Source: Solihabitans fulvus
Lineage (GTDB): Bacteria; Actinomycetota; Actinomycetes; Mycobacteriales; Pseudonocardiaceae
Length of the DNA: 63,894 nt
Assembly: GCF_008386585.1 (NCBI RefSeq)
Contig: NZ_VUOB01000027.1
Location: forward strand, 1 to 63,894
Direction of reading: 5' to 3'
Of this stretch, positions 35,295-44,289 are shown piece by piece (position 1 is the stretch's first letter; each line of letters opens with the position of its first letter). Under the pieces are notes generated by a model that was not told where the DNA came from, ran no database searches, and saw only the letters and a list, made by a program, of their open reading frames with translations. Made by a program: the position numbers and the translations under genes.

Positions 35295-36514
35295 CCCCGG
35301 TCGTCCAGGTCCGGTTGGCCGATGCCGGCGACCTGTTCCTCACCTGGCGCTGGACCAGCGGCGCGAGCGGCTACGGCAGCGGCCAGGTGCCCGGCGCGGA
35401 ACTGGCCGAGACGACGGGGCTGCTCGCCTCGGCGCTGCCGGGACACGGCGCCGAGGGCATGCGGCGCGCCTTCCTGGACAGCGCGCTGTGCGGCTACGCC
35501 GGTGAGAGCGACCTGGCCGCCGCCCTGGCCGAGACGCTGTGGCCGGTGCAGCTGACCGAGCAGCTTCGCGCGGTCGCCGCCGAAACGGGAACCCGTCCCA
35601 CGGTGCGCATCCAGCCGTCGCCCCGGGTCGCGCAGGTGCCGTGGGAACTGCTCGCCGTCGACGCCGACACCAGGCTCGTCGAACTGGCCGACCTCGCCAC
35701 CTCGGTGCCCATCTCGCTGCGGCGCGGAACGAGCGCGGCCCCGCAGGCCACCGACCGGGTCGTCCTCGTGCTCGACCCGCGCGTGCCGGGCACCAGGCCG
35801 GGCGGGGCGCTGGGTTCCGTGCTGGGACAGGCGGATGCGGACCCCGGCCTGCTCGCGATGGTCCGGCGGCATGTCGACGCGGGCCGCGTCGAACCGGGGC
35901 AGGCGACCGGCCGAGCCGACCTCGACCGCGACTGGTTGGGTGCCGCGCTGCGCGGCGGCGCGCGCAGGCTGCTGTACGTCGGGCACGTGAGTTCCGCGCC
36001 GGTCGACGGCGGGCAGAGCGAGGACGCGCAGCTGCACCTGTGCTGCGGGCCGGACACTATCGGGTTCGCCGACGTCACCAGGGGACACCGTCCGTTGTCC
36101 GCCAAGGATCTGCTGCTCGGCACGCTGTCCGCGCGGGCGGACGGCGTTGCCGGCGCGGAGCTCTGGCCTGCGCCGGAGCGGGTGGCGCTGATCGCCTGCG
36201 AGAGCGGCGGCGACCTTCGGTTCGCCGAGTCGTTCGGGCTGGGGTCCGCGATGATCCACAACGGCGCCGCGCTGGTCACCGCGACCCGCTGGCCGGTGCC
36301 CACTTCGCACGCGTTCCAGCGGCTCACCGGGCTGGCCGAGTCGGTCCGCCCGCTGACGGAGCTGATCGTCGCCGTGGACCACGCGCACGAGGGGCCGGAT
36401 CCCGTGCGGCAGTTGGGCGACTGGCAGCGCGCGCAGCTGGCTCGTTGGCGCGACGGCGGCCGGATCGAGCACTCGCCGCTGCTGTGGGGCGCGCTGACCA
36501 CGCTCGTCGCCTGA
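35288..36514 (+). CDS. CHAT-domain (caspase-like) protein
   Basis: 408 residues from GTG 35288 (GTG 35291, overlapping the TPR stop as GTGA, is equally likely). The N-terminal ~120 residues are a beta-rich region (VRIQPSPRVAQVPWELLAV). The CHAT domain follows, with the catalytic His in LLYVGHVSS (H233) and Cys in LIACESGGD (C304), then the typical ALVTATRWPVP strand. CHAT proteins are cysteine proteases related to caspases, and several act in TPR-gated immune systems such as Craspase. The partner gene and coupling support a TPR-gated effector; this is inference. Confidence 0.8.
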   Translation: MVTPVVQVRLADAGDLFLTWRWTSGASGYGSGQVPGAELAETTGLLASALPGHGAEGMRRAFLDSALCGYAGESDLAAALAETLWPVQLTEQLRAVAAETGTRPTVRIQPSPRVAQVPWELLAVDADTRLVELADLATSVPISLRRGTSAAPQATDRVVLVLDPRVPGTRPGGALGSVLGQADADPGLLAMVRRHVDAGRVEPGQATGRADLDRDWLGAALRGGARRLLYVGHVSSAPVDGGQSEDAQLHLCCGPDTIGFADVTRGHRPLSAKDLLLGTLSARADGVAGAELWPAPERVALIACESGGDLRFAESFGLGSAMIHNGAALVTATRWPVPTSHAFQRLTGLAESVRPLTELIVAVDHAHEGPDPVRQLGDWQRAQLARWRDGGRIEHSPLLWGALTTLVA

Positions 36515-36613
36515 GGGCCGCGCGTCCACGGCACCGCCAGCGGTCGTGGCTGAGCTCCCGATGACCTGGCCGGTCCGCAATCCAGCTGCGATGTTCTGCC
36601 GTGCAATGCCAGC

Positions 36614-37561
36614 ATGTTCGGCATGGTCGCGGCGACGGGTGTGCGGATCGGGTGGGCGGACCTGCCGAGGCGGGTCCGCGACGCCGTGGAGACGATCGTC
36701 GGTGGCGTCGTGGTCGAGGCGGTGTCCCAGGCCGGTGGGTTCTCGCCGGGATCGGCCGACCGGGTGCGGACCGACGACGGCCGCCGCGCGTTCGTGAAGG
36801 CCGTGAGCACGGCGCAGAACGAGCGCAGTCCACGGTTGCACCGCGCGGAGGCGCGGGTGACGGCGGCGCTGCCGGCCGGAGTGCCGGCGCCCCGGTTGCT
36901 CGGCTGTCACGATGACGGCGACTGGGTCGCGTTGGTGTTGCAGGACATCGAGGGCCGGCACCCCGCCACGCCGTGGGTCGCCGACGAGCTGGACCGGATC
37001 CTCGCCGCGCTCGCGCGGCTCGCGGTGGCCGCCACCCCGGCGCAGCTGCCCGGTCTGCCGTCGGCGGCGGAGTCGCTCGCCAAGGACTTCGCCGGCTGGC
37101 ACCGGATCGCCGCCGACCCGCCAGCGAACCTGCACCCCTGGGCCGCGAGCCACCTCGACGAGCTTCGCGCGCTGGCGGACCGAGGGTTGGCGGCACTGGC
37201 GGGGGACTGCCTGGTGCATGCCGACATCCGGGCGGACAACCTGCTGCTGAGCGCCGACGGAACGGTGACCGTCGTCGACTGGCCGTGGGCGTGCCGAGGG
37301 CCGGCGTGGCTGGACTCCGTGGTGCTGCTGGTCAACGTCCGGCTGCACGGCGGTCACGACACCAGCCTGCTGCTCGCCGAGGTGGCCTCGGCCGCAGGCG
37401 CCGACCTCGGTGATCTCGTCGCGGTGTTGGCAGGCCTGGCCGGCTACTTCGCCCAGATGGCACGGCAACCGTCGCCGGCCGGCCTACCGACCCTGCGTGC
37501 TTTCCAGGCGGCACAGGCAGACGCGGTGCTGTCCTGGTTGGCAGAACTGCTCGCGCCGTGA
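36614..37561 (+). CDS. Aminoglycoside phosphotransferase-family kinase
   Basis: 315 residues. The protein-kinase-like fold is shown by RAFVKAV (ATP Lys), the catalytic loop HADIRADN (D204, N209) and VVDWPWA with the Mg2+-binding D222. The family covers antibiotic and small-molecule O-kinases; substrate cannot be told from sequence. The ATG at 36614 or 36623 could be the start. It lies 99 bp after the CHAT gene and may be separately expressed. Confidence 0.8.
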   Translation: MFGMVAATGVRIGWADLPRRVRDAVETIVGGVVVEAVSQAGGFSPGSADRVRTDDGRRAFVKAVSTAQNERSPRLHRAEARVTAALPAGVPAPRLLGCHDDGDWVALVLQDIEGRHPATPWVADELDRILAALARLAVAATPAQLPGLPSAAESLAKDFAGWHRIAADPPANLHPWAASHLDELRALADRGLAALAGDCLVHADIRADNLLLSADGTVTVVDWPWACRGPAWLDSVVLLVNVRLHGGHDTSLLLAEVASAAGADLGDLVAVLAGLAGYFAQMARQPSPAGLPTLRAFQAAQADAVLSWLAELLAP

Positions 37562-37565
37562 CGGG

Positions 37566-38417
37566 TCAGCGACCGACGGTCGCCTCGATGAGCCAGGCCG
37601 CCGAGTCGTAGCGCACGCCCCGGTCGGTCTGGTGGTCGGCCATGTCGGCGCGCAGGCCGTCGAGCGCGCGGGCCCTGCCGTCCGCGTCGAGTTCGTCGAG
37701 CATCCAGGCGAACTGGCCGGAGATGAACCGGCAGGCGTCGTCCACGTCGCGGCCGAAGTACATCGGCTCGCTCAGGCCGCTCAGCCGCACGTCCGCGAAC
37801 CCGGCCGAGGTCAACAGCTCCCGCACCTGGTCGGGATCGCTGAGCGAGGCGGGATTCGGCGCGGGCACTGGCTGTTCGCGCCCTGCGCGCAGGGCCGCGC
37901 GGAAGGAACTGATCCACTCGTTGCGCGCGAGCGGCTGCCAGGACAGCAGGACGAGCCGGCCGCCGGGGCGCGTGGCGCGCGCGATGTTGGCGAACGCGGC
38001 GGGGGCGTCGCCGAAGAAGATCGCGCCGTGCCGGCTGATGACGAGGTCGAAGTGCTGTGCGGGAAAGGGATGCACCTGCGCGTCGGCCTGCTGGAACGTC
38101 GCGTTCGCGACCTGTTCCCGCTCCGCGAGGCCGCGCGCCAGCTCGATCATGCCCGAGGACAGGTCGACGCCGAGCGCCGTTCCTTCGGTGGCGAGCCGTG
38201 CGGCGTCCCTGGTGGTCTGCCCGGTGCCGCACCCGATGTCGAGCACCGCGTCGGTCGCCTCGACGGCGGCCGCGGCGAGGAACTGGTCGTGGTAACCGGC
38301 GACACCCTCGTTGAACCGGTCGGCGCGGGCCACCCAGTAGGCGCCCTGGTCGCCGTCCCAGGCGCGGAGCTGGTCGGCATTGGAGGGATCGACGTGGACT
38401 GCGCTGTTCTTGGTCAC
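37566..38417 (-). CDS. Class I SAM-dependent methyltransferase
   Basis: 283 residues from GTG 38417. The SAM-binding motif I is VLDIGCGTGQTT, with motif II GVDLSSGMIELA and post-motif FDLVISRHGAIFF. It resembles actinobacterial ubiE/Methyltransf_11-25 proteins. No substrate domain stands out. It is convergent with the kinase gene (4 bp between stop codons) and divergent from the chitinase gene. Confidence 0.8.
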   Translation of the reverse strand: MTKNSAVHVDPSNADQLRAWDGDQGAYWVARADRFNEGVAGYHDQFLAAAAVEATDAVLDIGCGTGQTTRDAARLATEGTALGVDLSSGMIELARGLAEREQVANATFQQADAQVHPFPAQHFDLVISRHGAIFFGDAPAAFANIARATRPGGRLVLLSWQPLARNEWISSFRAALRAGREQPVPAPNPASLSDPDQVRELLTSAGFADVRLSGLSEPMYFGRDVDDACRFISGQFAWMLDELDADGRARALDGLRADMADHQTDRGVRYDSAAWLIEATVGR

Positions 38418-38490
38418 TGGCGGCAGTCTAATCGGGCCAATCGGGCGCGGACGACCCTGTCTCTCCGTAGTTTCAGTCACCGCGCGTATC

Positions 38491-38502
38491 TGGTCTAGAC
38501 CA
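38491..38502. promoter_or_regulatory. DasR-like (dre) site, perfect palindrome
   Basis: TGGTCTAGACCA is the exact core of the DasR consensus. It lies 95 bp before the chitinase start and 5 bp ahead of a TTGACC (38508-38513). It is also 74 bp upstream of the methyltransferase start on the other strand. Confidence 0.75.
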
Positions 38503-38596
38503 CACGATTGACCGCTGGTCGGGCGGAGCCTGCCGCGTCTATGTTGAACCGATCGGCCGCCTCCGAGTTCAGCATCCGTCGAGATGGGAGCTGGGT

Positions 38597-39670
38597 ATGT
38601 TCGGTCGAAGTACTCGCGTGTTCGGAGCCGCGTTGGCCGCCGCGCTCGCCGCGTCGCTGTTCGTGCTGATGCCGGCGGGAGCCGCAGTGCCGGCGGGAAC
38701 GGCGGCAAGGACGGACACCTGCGCGGTGAAGTCGAGGCCAACCGGCAAGGTGCTCCAGGGCTACTGGGAGAACTGGGACGGCGCCTCGAACGGCGTGCAC
38801 CCGCCGCTCGGCTGGATTCCCATCACCGACAGCCGCATCCAGGCGCACGGCTACAACGTGCTCAACGCGGCCTTCCCGGTGATTCTCTCCGACGGCACCG
38901 TCCTGTGGGAGGACGGGATGGACTCGACAGTGAAGGTCGCGACCCCGGCGGAGATGTGTCAGGCCAAGGCGGCGGGCGCCACGATCCTGATGTCCATCGG
39001 CGGCGCGGCGGCCGGCATCGACCTCAGCTCCTCGACGGTGGCCGACCGGTTCGTCGCCACCATCGTGCCGATCCTCAAGGCGTACAACTTCGACGGGATC
39101 GACATCGACATCGAGACCGGCCTCGTCGGCAGCGGCAGCATCGGCTCGCTGTCGAGTTCGCAGGCGAACCTCGTCCGGATCATCGACGGCGTGCTCGCCG
39201 CGATGCCGGCCAACTTCGGCCTGACCATGGCGCCGGAGACGGCGTACGTCACCGGGGGCAGCGTCGCCTACGGCTCGATCTGGGGCGCGTACCTGCCGAT
39301 CGTGAAGAAGTACGCCGACAACGGCCGGCTCTGGTGGCTGAACATGCAGTACTACAACGGAAGCATGTACGGCTGCGTCGGCGACTCCTACGAGGCCGGC
39401 ACGGTCCAGGGCTTCACCGCGCAGACCAACTGCCTGAACAAGGGGCTGGTCGTGCAGGGCACCACCATCCGGGTGCCGCTGGACAAGCAGGTGCCCGGCC
39501 TGCCCGCCCAGCCGGGCGCCGGCGGTGGATACATGTCCACCGGCCAGGTGTCGCAGGCCTGGCGGACCTACGGCAGCGGGCTCAAGGGCCTGATGACCTG
39601 GTCGCTGAACTGGGACGGGTCGCGGAACTGGACGTTCGGCAACAACGTGAAGTCGCTCCAGGGCAGGTGA
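38597..39670 (+). CDS. Secreted single-domain GH18 chitinase
   Basis: 357 residues. ATG 38597 follows GGGAG; a signal peptide ends near AGAAVPA. The barrel has LMSIGGAAAG and DGIDIDIE with catalytic acid E173, then MAPETAYV and WWLNMQYYNGS, the bacterial chitinase C/D-like arrangement. No carbohydrate-binding module is attached. With the multidomain chitinase at 26990 it gives the strain two GH18 enzymes under the same type of operator. Confidence 0.9.
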   Translation: MFGRSTRVFGAALAAALAASLFVLMPAGAAVPAGTAARTDTCAVKSRPTGKVLQGYWENWDGASNGVHPPLGWIPITDSRIQAHGYNVLNAAFPVILSDGTVLWEDGMDSTVKVATPAEMCQAKAAGATILMSIGGAAAGIDLSSSTVADRFVATIVPILKAYNFDGIDIDIETGLVGSGSIGSLSSSQANLVRIIDGVLAAMPANFGLTMAPETAYVTGGSVAYGSIWGAYLPIVKKYADNGRLWWLNMQYYNGSMYGCVGDSYEAGTVQGFTAQTNCLNKGLVVQGTTIRVPLDKQVPGLPAQPGAGGGYMSTGQVSQAWRTYGSGLKGLMTWSLNWDGSRNWTFGNNVKSLQGR

Positions 39671-39680
39671 GAAGACGCTC

Positions 39681-39724
39681 CCGCGAGCGGCCCACCAGGC
39701 GCTGACCGGACGGGCCGCTCGCGG
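39681..39724 (+). terminator. Hairpin terminator after the second chitinase
   Basis: A perfect 13-bp stem (39681-39693 with 39712-39724) with an 18-base loop lies 11 bp past the stop codon. Confidence 0.7.
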
Positions 39725-39755
39725 CCGTCGACCCCGTTGCATTCTCTGCATGCAC

Positions 39756-39763
39756 TGTATACA
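39756..39763. promoter_or_regulatory. TGTATACA operator candidate of the FCD regulator
   Basis: The perfect palindrome TGTATACA lies 20 bp before the GntR/FCD start, where a promoter is expected. FCD-subfamily regulators commonly bind TNGTNNNACNA-like or TGTATACA-type palindromes, so autoregulation is plausible. Confidence 0.5.
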
Positions 39764-39783
39764 TTGCTCGCGGAGGAGGCGCG

Positions 39784-40428
39784 ATGGACGGCGAGACGGT
39801 GTACGAGCAGCTGCGGAGCCAGATCGTGGCCGGGGTGTACGAGGCGGGCCAGCGGCTCACCGAGGTGGCGCTGAGCGCCTCGCTCGCCGTCAGCAGGACC
39901 CCCGTTCGCGAGGCGCTGCGGCGGCTGGAGAGCGACGGCCTGGTGCGGGGCTCCGGCCGAGGCGTCACGGTGACCGCGCTGTCCTCGGCGGCGTTGGCGC
40001 ACGCCTATCAGGTGCGCGCGGCCGTCGAGGCGCTGACCGCCGAACTGGCCGCGGACCGGCAGCGGGCCGGGCGGATCGCACCGGCCGCGCTGGCCGAGCT
40101 GGAAGCCGACGAGGAACGCCTCGAGGTCGTCACCTCCGCCGGCGACCTGGCCGGGGCCGCCGAGCTCAACCGCCGGTTTCACCTCGGCGTCGCCGAACTC
40201 GCCGGCAACCCGATCGCGCTGGACGTGCTCGACCGGCTCTGGAACCAGATCACCGTGTCCACCAGGGCGTCGTTGGTGCCGGCCGAGCGCCCGGACACCG
40301 TCGCTGGTGAACACCGCGAACTTCTGCGCGCGATCGCGCGGGGCGACCGCGCCGCCGCGGGCCGCATCGCCGGGGACCACGCCCGCGCCACCGCGTGCGC
40401 GGTCGGCGCGACACCGAGAGGGGAGTAG
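39784..40428 (+). CDS. GntR-family (FCD) transcriptional regulator
   Basis: 214 residues from ATG 39784 with GGAGGAGG upstream. The N-terminal winged HTH has the GntR motif LAVSRTPVREALRRLESDGLV. The C-terminal FCD domain shows NRRFHLGVAELAGN with likely metal-binding His. The OsmC-type gene begins 3 bp after the stop codon, so the pair is an operon and the regulator probably responds to a substrate linked to OsmC detoxification. Confidence 0.88.
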   Translation: MDGETVYEQLRSQIVAGVYEAGQRLTEVALSASLAVSRTPVREALRRLESDGLVRGSGRGVTVTALSSAALAHAYQVRAAVEALTAELAADRQRAGRIAPAALAELEADEERLEVVTSAGDLAGAAELNRRFHLGVAELAGNPIALDVLDRLWNQITVSTRASLVPAERPDTVAGEHRELLRAIARGDRAAAGRIAGDHARATACAVGATPRGE

Positions 40429-40431
40429 GGC

Positions 40432-40893
40432 ATGCCGAGGACCCACCACTACGAGACGACGGTGACCTGGACAGGCAACACCGGTTCCGGCACGAGCGGC
40501 TACCGCGGCTACGAGCGGTCACACGAGGTGGCCTCCGAGGGCAAGCCGACCATTCCCGGCAGTTCTGATCCCTCCTTCCGCGGCGACGCGGCCCGCTGGA
40601 ACCCGGAGGAACTGCTCGTCGCCTCGGTGTCGCAGTGCCACATGCTGTGGTTCCTGCACCTGTGCTCCGCCGAGGGCGTCGTGGTGACCGAGTACCGCGA
40701 CCGTCCACAAGGGACGATGCAGGAGACCGGCGGCGGCGGCCGGTTCGTGGAGGTCGTGCTGCGCCCCGAGGCGCGGTTCGGCACGCCGGAGCAGGCCGCC
40801 AAGTCCGCGTCGCTGCACGAGCGCGCCCACCACCTCTGCTTCGTCGCGAACTCGGTCAACTTCCCCGTTCGCTGCGAGCCGGTCACGGTGTAG
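40432..40893 (+). CDS. OsmC-family peroxiredoxin-like protein
   Basis: 153 residues. The OsmC fold is shown by NPEELLVASVSQCHMLWF with C69 and AHHLCFVANSVN with C136, the two redox-active cysteines of the family that reduce organic hydroperoxides. It is cytoplasmic and coupled to the GntR gene. The His-rich neighbourhood fits the YhfA/OsmC-like subgroup. Confidence 0.88.
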   Translation: MPRTHHYETTVTWTGNTGSGTSGYRGYERSHEVASEGKPTIPGSSDPSFRGDAARWNPEELLVASVSQCHMLWFLHLCSAEGVVVTEYRDRPQGTMQETGGGGRFVEVVLRPEARFGTPEQAAKSASLHERAHHLCFVANSVNFPVRCEPVTV

Positions 40894-40917
40894 CTCTTAG
40901 CCGGGCTGGATGCCTCC

Positions 40918-40937
40918 CGGGCATCGGACGATGCCCG
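40918..40937 (+). terminator. Hairpin after the OsmC gene
   Basis: CGGGCATCG (40918-40926) pairs with CGATGCCCG (40929-40937). The inner pairs probably stay open. It lies 24 bp past the stop codon. Confidence 0.5.
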
Positions 40938-41078
40938 ACGCGTATTGGACCGACGATCCCTCCAGGACGAAGAATCAGGACAGGCCCTGGGGACCGGTCG
41001 GTGCGTCGCGCCCGGCCCGACCGACAACGACGTCACGACGATTCTTCCCGGGGCTGCCACCTGCGAGGAGACGTGACG

Positions 41079-42401
41079 ATGACGGTTGATGCCGGCGACC
41101 CCGCCGCGACCGGCGCTGCCGCATCCGGTGTGCGCGTTGAGTTCGGGGGACGGTTGTCCAGGCCGGTCGCGCTGTGGATGCTTGCCGCGACGCTCGGCCT
41201 GTTGATGTTCGCGTCGGCCGCGCCGTCCCCGATGTACGCCGTCTACCAACAGGCGTGGGGGTTCTCGCCCATCGTGCTGACCGCCGTCTACGCGGCGAAC
41301 GCGTTGGCGCTGCTGGTGACGCTGCTGTTCGTGGGGTCGCTGTCCGACCACCTCGGACGACGTCCGGTGCTGCTGGTGGCCATGATCGTCGAACTGGTCG
41401 GGATGGTGGTGTTCGCCGAGGCGCACGGGGTCGGCTGGCTGGTGGCCGGCCGCGTCCTCCAGGGCGTGGCGACCGGCCTGGCCACGGGGGCGATCAGCGC
41501 GACCCTCATCGACCTACAGCCAACGGGATCGCGGCTCGGCGCGCTGCTGACGAACGTCGCTTCGTCGGGCGGAATCGCCGTCGGCGCCCTGGGTTCCGGG
41601 CTGCTGGTGGCCTACGGACCGAACCCGACCGGCCTGGTCTACTGGCTGCTGACCGCCGCGTTCGTGCTCGCGCTGGCCGGGATCGCGGCGATGCCGGAGA
41701 CGGTGACCCGCGACGGCGGCGCGCTGAAGTCGTTGGCCCCCAAGGTGGCCGTGCCGCGCGAGACCCGAGGGGCCTTCTTCGCCCTGCTGCCGTCGATCGC
41801 CGCGACCTGGGCGCTCGGCGGCCTGTACCTCGCGTTGGGCGGCTCGCTGGTGCGCGCGCAACTGCACCTGTCCAGCCCGTTGGCCGGCGGGCTGGTGATC
41901 GTTGTGCTGCAAGGCACCGCGTCGGTCATGGCCGTGCTGGCGCGGGACTGGAGCCCGGACAAGGCGCTGCGCCGGGGACCCTGGTGGCTGATCGGTGGAG
42001 TGGCGCTGGCGCTGCTTGGCCTGCGGCTGGAGTCCGCGTGGCTGTTCTACCTGGCCAGCGCGGTCGCTGGGATCGGGTTCGGCCCGTCGTTCAGCGGCGC
42101 GCTCCGCACGCTCACCGGCCTCGCGCCGGCCGCGCGCCGCGCCGAGATGGTGACGGCGATCTACACGGTCTCCTACCTCGCGTTGAGCGTGCCGGCCGTG
42201 GCCGCCGGGATCGCGGTGGCCCAGGTGGGACTGCGCGACACCGCCTACGCCTACGGCGCGATGGTGATCGTGCTGGAGGCGGTCGCGGTGGTCGCTTCGG
42301 CCCGCCACCGGGGCAGCGCGCCCGCGTCGGCCGGACCGGCCATGGTGCCGGGGCCCGGCACGGTCGCGGCGTGTCCCCGAGCCGTTGCCGCACACGTCTG
42401 A
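41079..42401 (+). CDS. MFS transporter, DHA1 type
   Basis: 440 residues from ATG 41079 behind GAGGAG. Twelve hydrophobic helices with the loop 2-3 motif GSLSDHLGRRPVLL and APSPMYAVYQQAWGF in the first segment fit drug or metabolite H+ antiporters. Substrate unknown. It ends 40 bp before a secreted propeller protein and may be co-transcribed with it. Confidence 0.85.
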   Translation: MTVDAGDPAATGAAASGVRVEFGGRLSRPVALWMLAATLGLLMFASAAPSPMYAVYQQAWGFSPIVLTAVYAANALALLVTLLFVGSLSDHLGRRPVLLVAMIVELVGMVVFAEAHGVGWLVAGRVLQGVATGLATGAISATLIDLQPTGSRLGALLTNVASSGGIAVGALGSGLLVAYGPNPTGLVYWLLTAAFVLALAGIAAMPETVTRDGGALKSLAPKVAVPRETRGAFFALLPSIAATWALGGLYLALGGSLVRAQLHLSSPLAGGLVIVVLQGTASVMAVLARDWSPDKALRRGPWWLIGGVALALLGLRLESAWLFYLASAVAGIGFGPSFSGALRTLTGLAPAARRAEMVTAIYTVSYLALSVPAVAAGIAVAQVGLRDTAYAYGAMVIVLEAVAVVASARHRGSAPASAGPAMVPGPGTVAACPRAVAAHV

Positions 42402-42441
42402 CCAGCACCAACGACACCACCGCAGAACGAGAGGCACCATA

Positions 42442-43449
42442 GTGCAGCTGTTGTCCAGGCTGACCAGAGTGATCGCCGTCGCGAGCGCGGTCAGCGCGAT
42501 CGTCCTGGCCGCCATCCCCACGGCGTCCGCCGACCCGGCGAACCCGTCGCCCGCCCTCGTCGCGGGGCACCGGCCGAACACCTGGGCGCTGCCCGGCGAC
42601 CACGCCGCGCCCGAGGGCATCGCCCGCGACCCCTACGCGCCGTACTTCTACACCGGCAGCACCGCCGACGGCACGATCTACCGGGGCGACCTGCGCACCG
42701 GGGAGGTGCGCAGCTTCCTGCCTGGCGGCGTCGACGGCCGCGCCACCGCCGTCGGCATGAAGGTCGACCGGTTCGGCAGGCTGATCATCGCCGGCGGCTA
42801 CACCGGCCTGGTCTGGGTGTACGACACCGGCACCGGTTCGTTGCTGCACACCTTCGATACCGGGATCTCGCCCAACTTTCTCAACGACCTGGCCGTGGCC
42901 GACGACGGCGACGTCTACGTCACGGACTCCGTCCAGCCGAAGCTGTACCGGATCGCCGCCGAGCAGCTCGACTCCGACGCGCCACGAACCGCCGCGCTGC
43001 CCGTCTTCGCGGACCTGACCGGTTCGCCGATCGTCTACCGGGACGGCTTCAACCTCAACGGCATCGTCGTCACCCCGGACCAGCGCTACGTCATCGTGGC
43101 GCACGACAACGACAACGGGCTGTTCCGGATCGACCGGCGCAGCAAGGAGATCCGCCGCATTGACCTCGGCGGCGCCGGTGTCGACGGCGACGGCCTGCTG
43201 ATCCGGGGCCACACCCTCTACGCGGTCAGCAGCGTCGACGGCAACCGCAGCGTCGTCAACGTCGTGAGGCTCGACTGGGGCTACGGCACCGGCGTGCTTG
43301 AGCGCCGAGCCACCAACCCGCTGTTGGACCGGCCGTCGACCGCGGCCTTCGACGGCGACGCGATCCTCGTCGTCAACTTCCAGTACGCCGTGCCGAACCC
43401 GCACCTGCCCTACACCGTGGTCCGCGTTCCCCTGGCCGACCTGACGTAG
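42442..43449 (+). CDS. Secreted SMP-30/NHL-like beta-propeller protein
   Basis: 335 residues from GTG 42442 behind GAGAGG, with a signal peptide ending near ASADPA. Repeated units such as GRLIIAGGYTGLVWVYDTGTG and VTPDQRYVIVAHDNDNGLFRID indicate a six-bladed propeller of the SMP-30/strictosidine synthase-like group. Acidic and Asn residues (LNDLAVAD, NLNGIVV) fit the central Ca2+ site. Lactonase activity is possible but not shown. Confidence 0.7.
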   Translation: MQLLSRLTRVIAVASAVSAIVLAAIPTASADPANPSPALVAGHRPNTWALPGDHAAPEGIARDPYAPYFYTGSTADGTIYRGDLRTGEVRSFLPGGVDGRATAVGMKVDRFGRLIIAGGYTGLVWVYDTGTGSLLHTFDTGISPNFLNDLAVADDGDVYVTDSVQPKLYRIAAEQLDSDAPRTAALPVFADLTGSPIVYRDGFNLNGIVVTPDQRYVIVAHDNDNGLFRIDRRSKEIRRIDLGGAGVDGDGLLIRGHTLYAVSSVDGNRSVVNVVRLDWGYGTGVLERRATNPLLDRPSTAAFDGDAILVVNFQYAVPNPHLPYTVVRVPLADLT

Positions 43450-43467
43450 CCGCACGCCACCTGCCAC

Positions 43468-43513
43468 CCAACCGCCCCGGTGTCCCGCGAGTCGGCGACA
43501 CCGGGGCGGTTGG
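43468..43513 (+). terminator. Hairpin terminator after the propeller gene
   Basis: A perfect 17-bp stem (43468-43484 with 43497-43513) with a 12-base loop. The next promoter begins immediately downstream. Confidence 0.8.
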
Positions 43514-43514
43514 C

Positions 43515-43520
43515 TAGATT
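43515..43520 (+). promoter_or_regulatory. -10 element for a leaderless MBL transcript
   Basis: TAGATT begins 2 bp after the preceding terminator stem and 13 bp before GTG 43528, so transcription would start at or next to a start codon (43522 or 43528). No RBS is visible, which agrees with a leaderless message. No clear -35 is seen. Confidence 0.45.
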
Positions 43521-43527
43521 GGTGTGC

Positions 43528-44289
43528 GTGTCGCTGACGATCACGATCCTGGGCACCGCGTCGCCCTATCCGCGCCCGGACCGGCCGTGCTCGGGCTACC
43601 TGCTGCGCGCAGGCGACACGACGGTGTGGCTGGACGCCGGGCCTGGCAGCCTGGCGAACCTGTTGCGGCACACCAGACTGGAGCGGCTGTCGGCGATCTG
43701 GCTGTCCCATCTGCACGCCGACCACACCGCGGACCTGATCAGCGCCTACTACGCGCTCGCGTTCGCCGACCTCACCGTGCCGGCCCCGATCCCGGTGTTC
43801 GCGCCGCCGGGGCTCGGCGAGCGCCTCGCCGGCTTCTTCGGCCGCCAGGACCCGAGCTTCCTGGCCGGCGTCTTCGACATCCGGGACCTACACGACGGGC
43901 ACCGCGTCGAGTTCGATGGCCTTGCGCTGACCAGTCGGGCTGTGCGGCACGACGTCGAGGCGTACGGCCTGCACGCTCGCCACCGGGACGCGACCCTGGT
44001 GTACTCCGGCGACAGCGGGCCGTGCGCGGAGCTGGACGAGTTGGCCGATGGCGCGGACGTGCTGCTGTGCGAGGCGGACTATCCGAGCCCGCCCGCCGGC
44101 GAGCCGCAGGTGCACCACACGCCCGAGGACGCCGGTGCCCTGGCGCGGCGGGCCGGCGTCGGGCGGCTGATCGTCACGCACCTCGGTCCGGCGCTGGAAC
44201 CGGAGGACGCGGCGACCCGCGCTGGCGCGGTGTTCGGCGGACCCACCTGCGCGGCGCGCGAAGGCGACACGCATGCCGTGCGCGGCTAG
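43528..44289 (+). CDS. MBL-fold metal-dependent hydrolase
   Basis: About 253 residues. ILGTASPYPRPDRPCSGYLL at the N-terminus and the Zn motif HLHADH (H61, H63, D65, H66) show the RNase Z/AtsA-like MBL group; further ligands lie in LVYSGDSG and LIVTHLGP. GTG 43522 or 43528 is the start. The exact substrate is unknown. It is separated from the preceding gene by a terminator, so it is probably monocistronic. Confidence 0.85.
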   Translation: MSLTITILGTASPYPRPDRPCSGYLLRAGDTTVWLDAGPGSLANLLRHTRLERLSAIWLSHLHADHTADLISAYYALAFADLTVPAPIPVFAPPGLGERLAGFFGRQDPSFLAGVFDIRDLHDGHRVEFDGLALTSRAVRHDVEAYGLHARHRDATLVYSGDSGPCAELDELADGADVLLCEADYPSPPAGEPQVHHTPEDAGALARRAGVGRLIVTHLGPALEPEDAATRAGAVFGGPTCAAREGDTHAVRG

